Counted from the first letter of the stretch, positions 1-4,724 are shown. The stretch is DNA of 12,550 bases from JACQCV01 sp964639675 (GCA_964639675.1 CAZXEK010000003.1:1-12550), one strand, 5' to 3'. A program made the numbers and translations. The notes: a model not told the origin generated them from the sequence alone.

Positions 1-91
1 TATGAGATACTACAATCACGAAAGAAAGCAGTGGACAAGAAACAGGATGGCTCCTGTAGAATACAGAAATCATCTTTTGGCGAAATCCTAG
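1..91 (+). CDS. IS3-family transposase, C-terminal end (partial)
   Basis: Only the last 29 or so residues are in the window, read in the frame starting at position 2 and ending at TAG 89-91. They contain RYYNHERKQW followed by MAPVEYRNHLLAKS. This matches the tail of IS3-family (IS150-type) DDE transposases, where YYN.ER.........M(S/T)PVEYR comes just before the stop. The catalytic residues lie upstream of the window, so activity cannot be judged. In this family the protein is normally made by -1 frameshifting between orfA and orfB; only the orfB end is seen here. The identification rests on a short motif, but the matching right end of the element just downstream supports it. Confidence 0.7.
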   Translation, partial: MRYYNHERKQWTRNRMAPVEYRNHLLAKS

Positions 92-140
92 GGGGCAGGT
101 AGGGGGTTTCAAAAGTGTCTACTAAAAGGGGTACGCATCA
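1..140 (+). mobile_element. Right end of an IS3-family insertion sequence
   Basis: After the transposase stop, about 50 bp of non-coding DNA runs through TGTCTACT at 116-123 and GGGG at 128-131 to CATCA at 136-140. IS3-family right ends typically carry TGTCTACT, a short spacer, GGGG and a terminal CA, so the element probably ends at about 140. The left end lies outside the window, so the target duplication cannot be checked and the exact border is inferred. The end lies only about 13 bp before the -35 box of the tRNA-Asp promoter. Confidence 0.55.
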
Positions 141-152
141 AAGTGAGAGTCC

Positions 153-181
153 TTGAGTTTTCGGTGCTATTTTGTTATTAT
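153..181 (+). promoter_or_regulatory. Sigma70-type promoter of tRNA-Asp
   Basis: TTGAGT at 153-158 and TATTAT at 176-181 are separated by 17 bp. The predicted start of transcription is near 188, a few bases before the tRNA at 195. A second, overlapping TATAAT at 179-184 would need a 20-bp spacer. Confidence 0.6.
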
Positions 182-194
182 AATCCAGCAATTT

Positions 195-268
195 GCGGCC
201 TTAGCTCAGCTGGTTAGAGCGCTCCCCTGTCACGGGAGAGGTCGTGGGTTCAAGTCCCATAGGCCGCG
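195..268 (+). tRNA. tRNA-Asp (anticodon GTC)
   Basis: A full cloverleaf is visible. The acceptor stem is GCGGCCT 195-201 with AGGCCGC 261-267. The D stem is GCTC/GAGC. The anticodon stem is CTCCC 222-226 with GGGAG 234-238, around the loop CTGTCAC, which has GTC at 229-231. The T stem is GTGGG/CCCAT around TTCAAGT. The discriminator base is G268, an identity element of bacterial tRNA-Asp. The CCA end is not encoded and must be added enzymatically. Confidence 0.96.
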
Positions 269-298
269 CAAAATAAAAAACGCCTTAGGCGATAAATG

Positions 299-307
299 TG
301 ATATTAT
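299..307 (+). promoter_or_regulatory. Extended -10 promoter of dsbB, probably giving a leaderless mRNA
   Basis: TGA at 299-301 followed directly by TATTAT at 302-307 is an extended -10 element (TGn-TATAAT type). No clear -35 box lies upstream. The usual 6-7 base distance puts the transcription start at or next to the ATG at 314, and there is no Shine-Dalgarno sequence. Confidence 0.5.
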
Positions 308-313
308 AAAATC

Positions 314-739
314 ATGAAGGAACTTAGAGGGACTCATCCACTATATATCGCTTGGATCATATCTATATCTGCAATGCTGGGAAGTTTATACTTCAGTGAG
401 ATACTTAAGTTGACACCCTGTGTACTCTGCTGGTATCAACGAATCTCAATGTACCCCCTGGTTATTATCATTCCAATCGGAATAATAAATATAGATAAAA
501 AAGTTTACAGATATGTTCTGCCACTTTCAATTACTGGAATGACAATTGCCCTTTATCACTACCTACTATATGTAAAAATAATCCCTGAAACTCTGGCACC
601 CTGCAGTAATGGTGTCTCCTGCACAACTCGACTTATCGAGTGGTTTGGTTTCATCAATATCCCACTCCTCTCTTTTTTCTCTTTTACCATGATCACTTTA
701 TTAATGTTTTATTATAGTAAAACTACAAAAAATGAGTAA
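314..739 (+). CDS. dsbB: DsbB/BdbC-like disulfide oxidoreductase, integral membrane
   Basis: The 141-aa protein is predicted to re-oxidise the DsbA-like partner and pass electrons to quinone in the cytoplasmic membrane. Four hydrophobic segments are visible at about 11-30, 46-62, 67-88 and 113-134. A CxxC pair (C36 and C39, in TPCVLCWYQR) lies in the loop after helix 1, and a second pair (C97 and C103) lies between helices 3 and 4. This four-cysteine layout, and the motif PCxLCWYQR with its arginine, are typical of DsbB/BdbC. The length fits the short BdbC type. The ATG has no ribosome binding site and sits 7 bases after an extended -10 box. The 3' end overlaps the next gene by 8 bp, so the pair is probably co-translated. 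Whether it should be named dsbB or bdbC is a matter of naming; the family is clear. Confidence 0.9.
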   Translation: MKELRGTHPLYIAWIISISAMLGSLYFSEILKLTPCVLCWYQRISMYPLVIIIPIGIINIDKKVYRYVLPLSITGMTIALYHYLLYVKIIPETLAPCSNGVSCTTRLIEWFGFINIPLLSFFSFTMITLLMFYYSKTTKNE

Positions 740-1376
740 CGAAAACAAAATTGTTGGCGCTATCTGTTTAGTTTTTTTTATTATTATCGTATTTCTATTT
801 TGGAAAGGTGTTGGCTTAAATGAACCGACCCAAGTAAAAAATCAAACACTTCTGGTTCGCGAAAAAAGCCACATGACCGGTAAAAATAAGGCGAAGGTTA
901 CAATAGTAGAATTTGGTGACTACCAATGCCCGGCCTGTGCCAACCTTCATACAGAAATGAAGAAAATTGTCGAGCTGTACAAAAATAACCCAGACTTCAA
1001 CTTCGTCTTCAGAAATTTTCCACTTTCTCAACATAAAAATGCTGTGCCTGCAGCCGAAGCAGCCGAAGCGGCTGGTGCTCAAAATAGATATTTCGAGATG
1101 GAAGCAATCCTTTATGAAAACCAAACAAGGTGGAGCGAGAATAGTGACCCAATCCCAGAATTCTTAAAGTACGCAGCAGACCTTAAGCTAGATATTGCTC
1201 AATTTACCCAAGACTTAACAAGCCACAAGTTTGTCGCCACCATACAAGCCGACGCTCTTGATGGACAAACTCTTTCGGTTGACCACACTCCAACCCTATA
1301 TATTAATGGGATAGAACAAAGAGACTTGAGCTTCGAGGGTATAAAAAACAGGATCGATCAACTGCTTAAGATTTAA
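732..1376 (+). CDS. DsbA-like thiol:disulfide oxidoreductase, membrane-anchored
   Basis: This 214-aa protein has one N-terminal hydrophobic segment (about 7-24), serving as an uncleaved anchor or signal, followed by a thioredoxin-fold DsbA domain of the Thioredoxin_4 type. The catalytic motif is C66-P-A-C69 in FGDYQCPACANLH. The cis-proline loop is T186-P187 in VDHTPTLYING. FRNFPLSQHKNA at about 93-104 and the alanine-rich helix after it are typical of the family's helical insert. It presumably introduces disulfides into exported proteins and is re-oxidised by the DsbB product encoded just upstream. The two genes overlap by 8 bp, a layout that suggests translational coupling, and no other ribosome binding site is evident. 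The pilus-like proteins encoded in this window are cysteine-containing and could be substrates, but that is inference. Confidence 0.9.
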   Translation: MSNENKIVGAICLVFFIIIVFLFWKGVGLNEPTQVKNQTLLVREKSHMTGKNKAKVTIVEFGDYQCPACANLHTEMKKIVELYKNNPDFNFVFRNFPLSQHKNAVPAAEAAEAAGAQNRYFEMEAILYENQTRWSENSDPIPEFLKYAADLKLDIAQFTQDLTSHKFVATIQADALDGQTLSVDHTPTLYINGIEQRDLSFEGIKNRIDQLLKI

Positions 1377-1399
1377 CCACAATAAAAACAACTGGTTTT

Positions 1400-1432
1400 T
1401 TGACTTTCTTAATTAGAAATGTAGAGTATGAT
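1400..1432 (+). promoter_or_regulatory. Possible promoter of the J-domain gene
   Basis: TTGACT at 1400-1405 is a good -35 box. Two -10 candidates follow: TAGAGT at 1422-1427 with a 16-bp spacer, or TATGAT at 1427-1432, which is closer to consensus but 21 bp away. Either would give a leader of roughly 15-20 bases carrying the ribosome binding site. Confidence 0.4.
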
Positions 1433-1452
1433 TAGAAAGGAAGGTGGAAATT

Positions 1453-1851
1453 ATGGGGCAGATCTTTAATAGAATAAGGTTAATTGCCAAATCTTACTGG
1501 AATTCGACCAAAAAAACAATTCGAGAATCAAGTCTGCTCAAAGAAGACGAGAACCCAGAGGAGATAAACCTCGACGAGGAGTTGCGGAAACTCAAAGATG
1601 AAATCAGGTGGAGGAGGCCACTAGTCGATTCTGAATTAGCCAAACTTATGCCAAGCTATAAGGTTCTTGGACTTAAGCTCGGTGATAGTCTCGAACTTGT
1701 AGTGGTAAAACTAAAAGAGCTAATGATTAAGAATCATCCAGACAGATTTCCCGACCCTAAAGACAAGAAACACGCGGATGAGACTATGGGAGAGATAACC
1801 AAGGCATATAACAAGATTAGGGATTATTGGAATAATAAAGGGAAGTCTTAA
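1453..1851 (+). CDS. Small J-domain protein
   Basis: The protein has 132 aa from the ATG at 1453, chosen because an AAGG core at 1441-1444 lies 8 bases upstream. A GTG at 1444 would add three residues but overlaps that Shine-Dalgarno. The C-terminal half reads YKVLGLKLGDS, then a helix ending in NHPDRF (HPD at about 95-97), then GEITKAYNKIRDYW. This is the helix II - HPD loop - helix III pattern of a J domain, which stimulates ATP hydrolysis by an Hsp70 (DnaK). The N-terminal 60 residues are charged and probably helical, with no transmembrane segment or zinc-finger region, so it is not a full DnaJ. Position 1852-1854 gives an immediate second stop (TGA). The client or target is unknown. Confidence 0.75.
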   Translation: MGQIFNRIRLIAKSYWNSTKKTIRESSLLKEDENPEEINLDEELRKLKDEIRWRRPLVDSELAKLMPSYKVLGLKLGDSLELVVVKLKELMIKNHPDRFPDPKDKKHADETMGEITKAYNKIRDYWNNKGKS

Positions 1852-1860
1852 TGATCAAAC

Positions 1861-1886
1861 AAAACACGCCACAGGGCGTGTTTTTT
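1861..1886. terminator. Bidirectional intrinsic terminator
   Basis: AACACGCC 1863-1870 pairs perfectly with GGCGTGTT 1875-1882 around a 4-base loop, followed by a T run to 1886 on the plus strand. On the minus strand the flanking A run (1861-1864, preceded by 1857-1859) gives TTTTGTTT. It can end both the J-domain transcript and the tRNA-fMet transcript arriving from the other side. Confidence 0.85.
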
Positions 1887-1892
1887 ATCCTC

Positions 1893-1918
1893 ACTGGCGC
1901 TCTTTACTGGCGCTCTTT
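1893..1918. repeat. 13-bp perfect tandem duplication
   Basis: ACTGGCGCTCTTT occurs twice head to tail at 1893-1905 and 1906-1918. It lies between the terminator and the 3' end of the minus-strand initiator tRNA, so it is part of the tRNA 3' trailer. Confidence 0.85.
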
Positions 1919-1925
1919 TTTCATG

Positions 1926-1996
1926 TTGCGGAGGCCCGAATTGCACGGGCGTCCCAAGGTTATGAGCCTCGTGAGGTACTGCTCCTCCACTCCGCG
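1926..1996 (-). tRNA. Initiator tRNA-fMet (anticodon CAT), unusual D and T loops
   Basis: Read on the minus strand this is a 71-nt cloverleaf. The acceptor stem is GCGGAG/CTCCGC with an unpaired C1 facing A72, the hallmark of bacterial initiator tRNA. The D stem is GAGG/CCTC, including the A11-U24 pair typical of initiators. The anticodon stem is CGAGG/CCTTG around CTCATAA. The T stem is GCCCG/CGGGC. The discriminator is A and CCA is not encoded. The D loop is only 7 nt (AGCAGTA) and lacks the GG pair, and the T loop is TGCAATT with G where U55 (pseudouridine) is expected. The usual three G-C pairs of the initiator anticodon stem are reduced to two, with A29-U41 in place of the first. All stems are intact, so it looks functional rather than decayed. 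Confidence 0.88.
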
Positions 1997-2009
1997 ATTA
2001 AGTAAGCAA

Positions 2010-2038
2010 AGTATATAACATAGTGTTAACCAAGGCAA
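2010..2038 (-). promoter_or_regulatory. Promoter of tRNA-fMet
   Basis: On the minus strand TTGCCT (2033-2038) and TATACT (2010-2015) are separated by 17 bp, and the tRNA begins 14 bases after the -10 box. It lies just after the stop of the upstream small reading frame. Confidence 0.65.
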
Positions 2039-2040
2039 GA

Positions 2041-2178
2041 CTATCCTTCTACTACCCTGGCGGTAACATCTCCCTTAAAATTTAAGCTCGAAATATATGA
2101 GATCATAATGACCCCAAAACAGATTATTAGCAAAAACTGAAATGTAAACTTAAAAAAATCTTTATCTAAAAACTTCAT
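2041..2178 (-). CDS. Possible 45-aa single-span membrane peptide
   Basis: A short frame from ATG (2176-2178) to TAG (2041-2043) encodes 45 residues. It has a charged N-terminus (MKFLDKDFFKF), one strongly hydrophobic segment at about 13-29 and a polar C-terminus. This is the composition of a small membrane or exported peptide rather than a random frame. A TGG-TAGAAT extended -10 element lies 16 bases upstream; there is no Shine-Dalgarno sequence. It is the only plausible use of the space between the tRNA-fMet promoter and the divergent gene at 2274. I do not recognise the sequence, and coding status is uncertain. Confidence 0.42.
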   Translation of the reverse strand: MKFLDKDFFKFTFQFLLIICFGVIMISYISSLNFKGDVTARVVEG

Positions 2179-2190
2179 TGTATTGCGTAC

Positions 2191-2219
2191 TTCTATTCTA
2201 CCACACCATGGGTTATAAT
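2191..2219 (+). promoter_or_regulatory. Promoter toward the 2274 gene
   Basis: A perfect TATAAT lies at 2214-2219. At 17 bp upstream the hexamer is TTCTAT (2191-2196), which is weak. It physically overlaps the divergent minus-strand -10 element, so the two promoters probably exclude each other. Confidence 0.5.
2195..2203 (-). promoter_or_regulatory. Extended -10 promoter toward the small membrane peptide
   Basis: On the minus strand TGG followed by TAGAAT (2195-2200) forms an extended -10 element. The expected start is about 9 bases before the ATG at 2178. No good -35 box is present. Confidence 0.4.
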
Positions 2220-2273
2220 ATAAATGGATTTGTGATCTTCACAACCTAACCCTAAAAAAGGAGAGCTTGGGTG

Positions 2274-2729
2274 ATGCAAGATACCCCATTATGGGTTCTA
2301 GAATTTAAAAAGAAAGTAAGGGAACTAAAAAAAATTGCCGGTGATAAGGATTGGTATGAATTCTCCCAGCCAGTACTTACACGACTTAAAAAGACGGGTC
2401 GTGGAAATTGTGTGGCCTGGGCCAAACTAATGAAAGAGATTGCCCTAGCTTCTGATCTCATCGTCATCATTTATGTAATCATTGAGGATCAATACGAACG
2501 AGAAAGCGGAGAATTCCCACATAAAATCTGCATTCTAATCGATAAAGATAATGTCGTCTGGTATCAGAGTAACCGTTCTATTTTTAGATTTAAAAAAATA
2601 CGATCCGTACTTACAGACCAGACTATAAAAACTGCCGTTAGGGAGATATCAAGAAAAAATGGGAAAGATATAGGCTACAAAAGAGGTGTTAGGGTTCGTA
2701 TGATGTGGCGAGCGAGGAGCATGGTTTAA
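2274..2729 (+). CDS. Small protein with possible transglutaminase-like Cys/His core
   Basis: The protein has 151 aa from the ATG at 2274. A GTG at 2271 is equally spaced from the clear ribosome binding site AAAGGAGAG (2257-2265), so the start is uncertain by one codon. No signal peptide or membrane helix is evident. GRGNCVAWAKLMKEIALASD (C46) looks like the G-x-C-x-x-x-A helix start of transglutaminase-like or papain-fold cysteine hydrolases. PHKICILIDKDNVVWYQSN then offers H83 on a strand, with N100 (or D90/D92) as a third residue at suitable spacing. The C-terminus is very basic (KRGVRVRMMWRARSMV). The fold assignment is inference from motif spacing only; the protein could equally be an uncharacterised lineage-specific protein. 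Confidence 0.7.
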   Translation: MQDTPLWVLEFKKKVRELKKIAGDKDWYEFSQPVLTRLKKTGRGNCVAWAKLMKEIALASDLIVIIYVIIEDQYERESGEFPHKICILIDKDNVVWYQSNRSIFRFKKIRSVLTDQTIKTAVREISRKNGKDIGYKRGVRVRMMWRARSMV

Positions 2730-2746
2730 TCCGGTGCTCCTCTTTT
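2714..2746 (+). terminator. Intrinsic terminator overlapping the 3' end of the 2274 gene
   Basis: GAGGAGCA (2714-2721) pairs perfectly with TGCTCCTC (2735-2742), followed by TTTT 2743-2746 and an AT-rich tail. The first stem arm encodes the last residues of the upstream gene and its stop codon lies in the loop. Confidence 0.75.
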
Positions 2747-2756
2747 AATTTATCAC

Positions 2757-3359
2757 CTAAAAGGCATCCTCTAGCTTATTGAGAATCTTTTTATGTGAAT
2801 AATCCAGAACATCTCTCACGAACTTATCACAAACACTAACCCTATATCTAAAATCTTCTGTCTCAAAAACCCCATAAGAAAGTTCCCTGCCAATCTCAGC
2901 CTCCATAGATTTAATAATTTTATCTATAGCGCCCTTTCTTAATTCATCACCGACTATTAAAAGATCAGCCCGACTATCTTCGTCGTTTATAAAAATCCCG
3001 GCAGTAATAATAACCTTAATTCTACCTGTCCCTCGTAGCTTCCTAATTATCTCCTCTTTTTTGAAAAGCTCGGCGTTAAACAAAAGTTGCTTAAGAGGAC
3101 CCAGAAAAGGAAACGGCTTATTTAAAGACCAGACACTAATGGTTATTTTCCTCCCCCTACTGCCTGCAATACGTAATGTTTTTTGCTTAACTAAACCTAC
3201 CTCTCTAAGTGTGTCCAGCTCTCTCTTGCCAGATAATTGAGAAATTTTACTCCTTTCCAGAATCTCCCTAAGTGTGAGCTGAATTTCTGAGTTAAGTATA
3301 AAAAGCCTCATAACCTTAACACGGTCAGAACTGCCAAATAATTTAGATAAAATTTCCAT
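2757..3359 (-). CDS. wHTH protein with degenerate nucleotidyltransferase-like domain
   Basis: This 200-aa protein begins with a winged helix-turn-helix (about 1-80): LFGSSDRVKVMRLF, then LTLREILERSKISQ and SGKRELDTLREVGLVKQK as the helix-turn-helix, then a basic wing (SRGRK). The C-terminal part (about 112-195) resembles the minimal pol-beta nucleotidyltransferase fold: IKVIITAGIF, then SRADLLIVGDEL, then AEIGRELSYGVFETEDFRYR. The normal motif is GS...DxD. Here the serine after the glycine is missing and the first Asp of DxD is replaced (R130-A-D132), so catalysis is unlikely. It is more plausibly a DNA-binding regulator with a ligand or protein-binding domain. It has its own promoter, no ribosome binding site, and is convergent with the 2274 gene. 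The target is unknown. Confidence 0.72.
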   Translation of the reverse strand: MEILSKLFGSSDRVKVMRLFILNSEIQLTLREILERSKISQLSGKRELDTLREVGLVKQKTLRIAGSRGRKITISVWSLNKPFPFLGPLKQLLFNAELFKKEEIIRKLRGTGRIKVIITAGIFINDEDSRADLLIVGDELRKGAIDKIIKSMEAEIGRELSYGVFETEDFRYRVSVCDKFVRDVLDYSHKKILNKLEDAF

Positions 3360-3377
3360 CTTTTGTCTTTTGTTTAG

Positions 3378-3406
3378 ATTTTATCAGATGAGATAATCAC
3401 CAACAA
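3378..3406 (-). promoter_or_regulatory. Promoter of the wHTH/NTase-like gene
   Basis: On the minus strand TTGTTG (3401-3406), a 17-bp spacer, and TAAAAT (3378-3383) preceded by TGA form an extended -10 promoter about 19 bases before the ATG. The transcript leader would be roughly a dozen bases with no Shine-Dalgarno. Confidence 0.55.
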
Positions 3407-3442
3407 GGATTTTCTCATTACAAGCTTACCTTTGACTTTTAA

Positions 3443-3481
3443 CAAAAAAAACGTCCTGATTTTGGCCAGAACGTTTTTTTT
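3443..3481. terminator. Terminator of the rplJ-rplL operon (bidirectional form)
   Basis: ACGTCCTG (3451-3458) pairs with CAGAACGT (3467-3474), with one G-U pair, around an 8-base loop. It has an A run on one side (3444-3450) and a T run on the other (3474-3481). On the minus strand, 37 bases after the rplL stop, this is a standard hairpin plus U tract. Confidence 0.85.
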
Positions 3482-3517
3482 ATAGTTACACTCTCACCCT
3501 ACAATTATCCCTTATAC

Positions 3518-3907
3518 TTACTTCAGTGTAACCTTACCACCGGCATCTTCGATTGACTTCTTTAATGCTTCGGCAGGGGCCTTATCCATGGCCTCCTTGA
3601 TCATAGTAGGTGCTTTATCAACTATATCCTTAGCCTCCTTCAAACCCAAGCCCAACACTTCCTTAACAACCTTTATGACCTGAATTTTTTGTTCACCGAA
3701 AGAGGTTAATTCAACATTAAATGAAGACTTCTCCTCGGCAACGGTGGCAGAGGTAGGGCCGACAGCCGCGATCGATGCCTGTGCAGTAACACCGAACTTC
3801 TCCTCCAACAAATGAACCAACTCTGAAAGTTCAATAACACTCATGGTCTCTATCTTAGAAACCAGATCCTTAAATTTTTCCGGAATCACAACATCTTTAT
3901 TTTCCAT
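3518..3907 (-). CDS. rplL: Ribosomal protein bL12 (L7/L12)
   Basis: This 129-aa protein forms the flexible stalk of the large subunit and recruits translation GTPases. The N-terminal dimerisation and L10-binding region is at about 10-40 (LSELVHLLEEKFGV). An Ala/Ser/Thr-rich hinge lies at about 44-60. The C-terminal domain follows, with FNVELTSFGEQKIQVIKVVK, LGLGLKEAKDIVDKAP, and AEALKKSIEDAGGKVTLK at the end; the last is the GTPase-contact helix region and the C-terminus. The length is normal. No Shine-Dalgarno precedes the ATG. It is second in the operon after rplJ, but the gap is 197 bp instead of the usual few tens, and the gap carries a repeat-like structure that may affect its expression. 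Confidence 0.97.
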   Translation of the reverse strand: MENKDVVIPEKFKDLVSKIETMSVIELSELVHLLEEKFGVTAQASIAAVGPTSATVAEEKSSFNVELTSFGEQKIQVIKVVKEVLGLGLKEAKDIVDKAPTMIKEAMDKAPAEALKKSIEDAGGKVTLK

Positions 3908-3934
3908 ATTTTTTGAATTAAGTGGATAAAATTA

Positions 3935-4092
3935 AGTTTTTAGACGAGCGGCTTATTCTTTGAAGACCCTTTCGGAGCCGAGCCAGCATGGTTCCCGATG
4001 TATATCGGGATGGCAAGGCGAGAAGAGCAAGAAATTTTCGCTAGAAAATTTCAATGCGTAGTCTGAAAAGGATATGCCCGAGTATAAAAACT
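3935..4092. mobile_element. MITE-like palindromic repeat in the rplJ-rplL gap (candidate)
   Basis: The left end (3935-3967) and the reverse complement of the right end (4061-4092) share the start AGTTTTTA, the core TATYC and the end AGAC. They align over about 32 bases at about three quarters identity with a one-base gap, forming imperfect terminal inverted repeats. Between them lie two perfect hairpins: TCCCGAT-GTAT-ATCGGGA (3993-4010) and GAAATTTTC-GCTA-GAAAATTTC (4031-4052). TTA borders both ends and could be a target duplication, though three AT-rich bases are weak evidence. There is no credible gene inside; a 23-codon frame lacks any support. The structure is seen directly; that it is a dispersed, once-mobile repeat is inference. 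Confidence 0.55.
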
Positions 4093-4104
4093 TTAAAGAT
4101 CGAA

Positions 4105-4593
4105 CTACCCCCTATTCTTCGCAATCTGATCAAGAGACATGACGAACCCGCGAATTGGCGCGTTCATGATGTTTAGCAACTGACTCAACAAAACCTCTCG
4201 TGAAGGTATCTTGGAAAGAGCAATCATCTCGCTAGCGCTCATATATTTATGAGATAGAATCCCCCCAACTATAGAAAGTTTATCTTTAAGCTTAGCCTGA
4301 AATTCTGCGATGGTTTTGGCCGGCAAAATCAAATCCTTACCATAAGCTATAGAGATCTGTCCTTCTAACACTGGCAACTCTCCGATAATCTTGTTCTCAG
4401 TTAAAGCTCTCTTTAAAAGAGTCTTCTTTGAAACAACGTAGCCAATCCCTTTATCTCTAAGGTCTTTCCTCATATCGTTGGAGTCAGCAACTGTCAACTT
4501 GCCAAACTTAATAAAGACGATCGAATCTGAAGAACCAATCTTCTCTACGAGAGACTTTGATATTACGAACTTCTCTTCTTTTTTTAACGGCAT
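4105..4593 (-). CDS. rplJ: Ribosomal protein uL10
   Basis: This 162-aa protein is the base of the ribosomal stalk. It binds 23S rRNA together with L11 and carries the L12 dimers. The N-terminal domain shows the family pattern: SIVFIKFGKLTVADSNDMRK, RDKGIGYVVSKKTLLKRAL, LEGQISIAYGKD, then LSIVGGIL. The C-terminal part (about 118-160), with SEMIALSKIPSREVLLSQLL and PIRGFVMSLDQIA, leads into the L12-binding helix. The length is normal. No Shine-Dalgarno is visible before the ATG. A GC hairpin ends 13 bases upstream, within an L10-type leader. Expression is expected to be autoregulated by the L10-L12 complex binding that leader, as established for other bacteria. Confidence 0.95.
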   Translation of the reverse strand: MPLKKEEKFVISKSLVEKIGSSDSIVFIKFGKLTVADSNDMRKDLRDKGIGYVVSKKTLLKRALTENKIIGELPVLEGQISIAYGKDLILPAKTIAEFQAKLKDKLSIVGGILSHKYMSASEMIALSKIPSREVLLSQLLNIMNAPIRGFVMSLDQIAKNRG

Positions 4594-4606
4594 ATATAAT
4601 AAAATG

Positions 4607-4626
4607 GCCCCGCTTTGAAGCAGGGC
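4607..4626 (-). promoter_or_regulatory. GC-rich hairpin just before rplJ, attenuator-like
   Basis: In the sense strand GCCCTGCT and AGCGGGGC pair over 8 bp (one G-U) around TCAA, followed by CATTTTATTATAT and then the rplJ ATG. It is a terminator-like hairpin with a poor U tract. It could serve as an attenuator or sequester the start region. A weaker hairpin GGTTT-AAT-AAACC lies just upstream (4630-4642). Confidence 0.45.
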
Positions 4627-4655
4627 AATGGTTTATTAAACCTTAATCGACCCTC

Positions 4656-4708
4656 AATAGGACTTACTCGGCCTGTGCACCAACTGGTGTATTTAGGCTT
4701 TGCCTATT
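4656..4708 (-). ncRNA. L10 leader (ribosomal autoregulatory element)
   Basis: Between the promoter and rplJ, nested stems are visible. The outer stem AATAGG pairs with CCTATT (4703-4708 with 4656-4661). Inside it GCCT pairs with AGGC (4695-4698 with 4671-4674). Inside that CACC-AGTT-GGTG is the apical hairpin. Asymmetric unpaired CAAA and CGAGTAAGT segments flank the second stem. The GCCGAG sequence 3' of it and the three-stem, kink-like layout are those of the L10 leader that binds the L10-L12 complex. This is recognised from structure and position, not from a covariance search. Confidence 0.65.
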
Positions 4709-4724
4709 TTCTTCGGTACAGATT

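Noticed and set aside
281..291. Hairpin CGCC-TTA-GGCG after tRNA-Asp as a terminator
   Set aside because: A 4-bp stem with no T run on the plus strand; the T run exists only on the minus strand, where no gene needs it.
816..1167. Open frames overlapping dsbA on both strands
   Set aside because: Shadows of the DsbA-like gene, which has a complete catalytic motif and cis-proline loop.
1375..1400. Terminator after dsbA (AACCA...TGGTT plus T run)
   Set aside because: Only a 5-bp AT-rich stem with a 13-base loop; too weak to call.
3913..3990. 23-codon frame starting MLARLRK on the minus strand in the same gap
   Set aside because: No ribosome binding site, biased composition from the repeat, and no sign of a protein family.
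4034..4092. CRISPR array or riboswitch in the rplJ-rplL gap
   Set aside because: No regularly spaced repeats, and no known riboswitch core; the inverted-repeat layout fits a palindromic repeat better.
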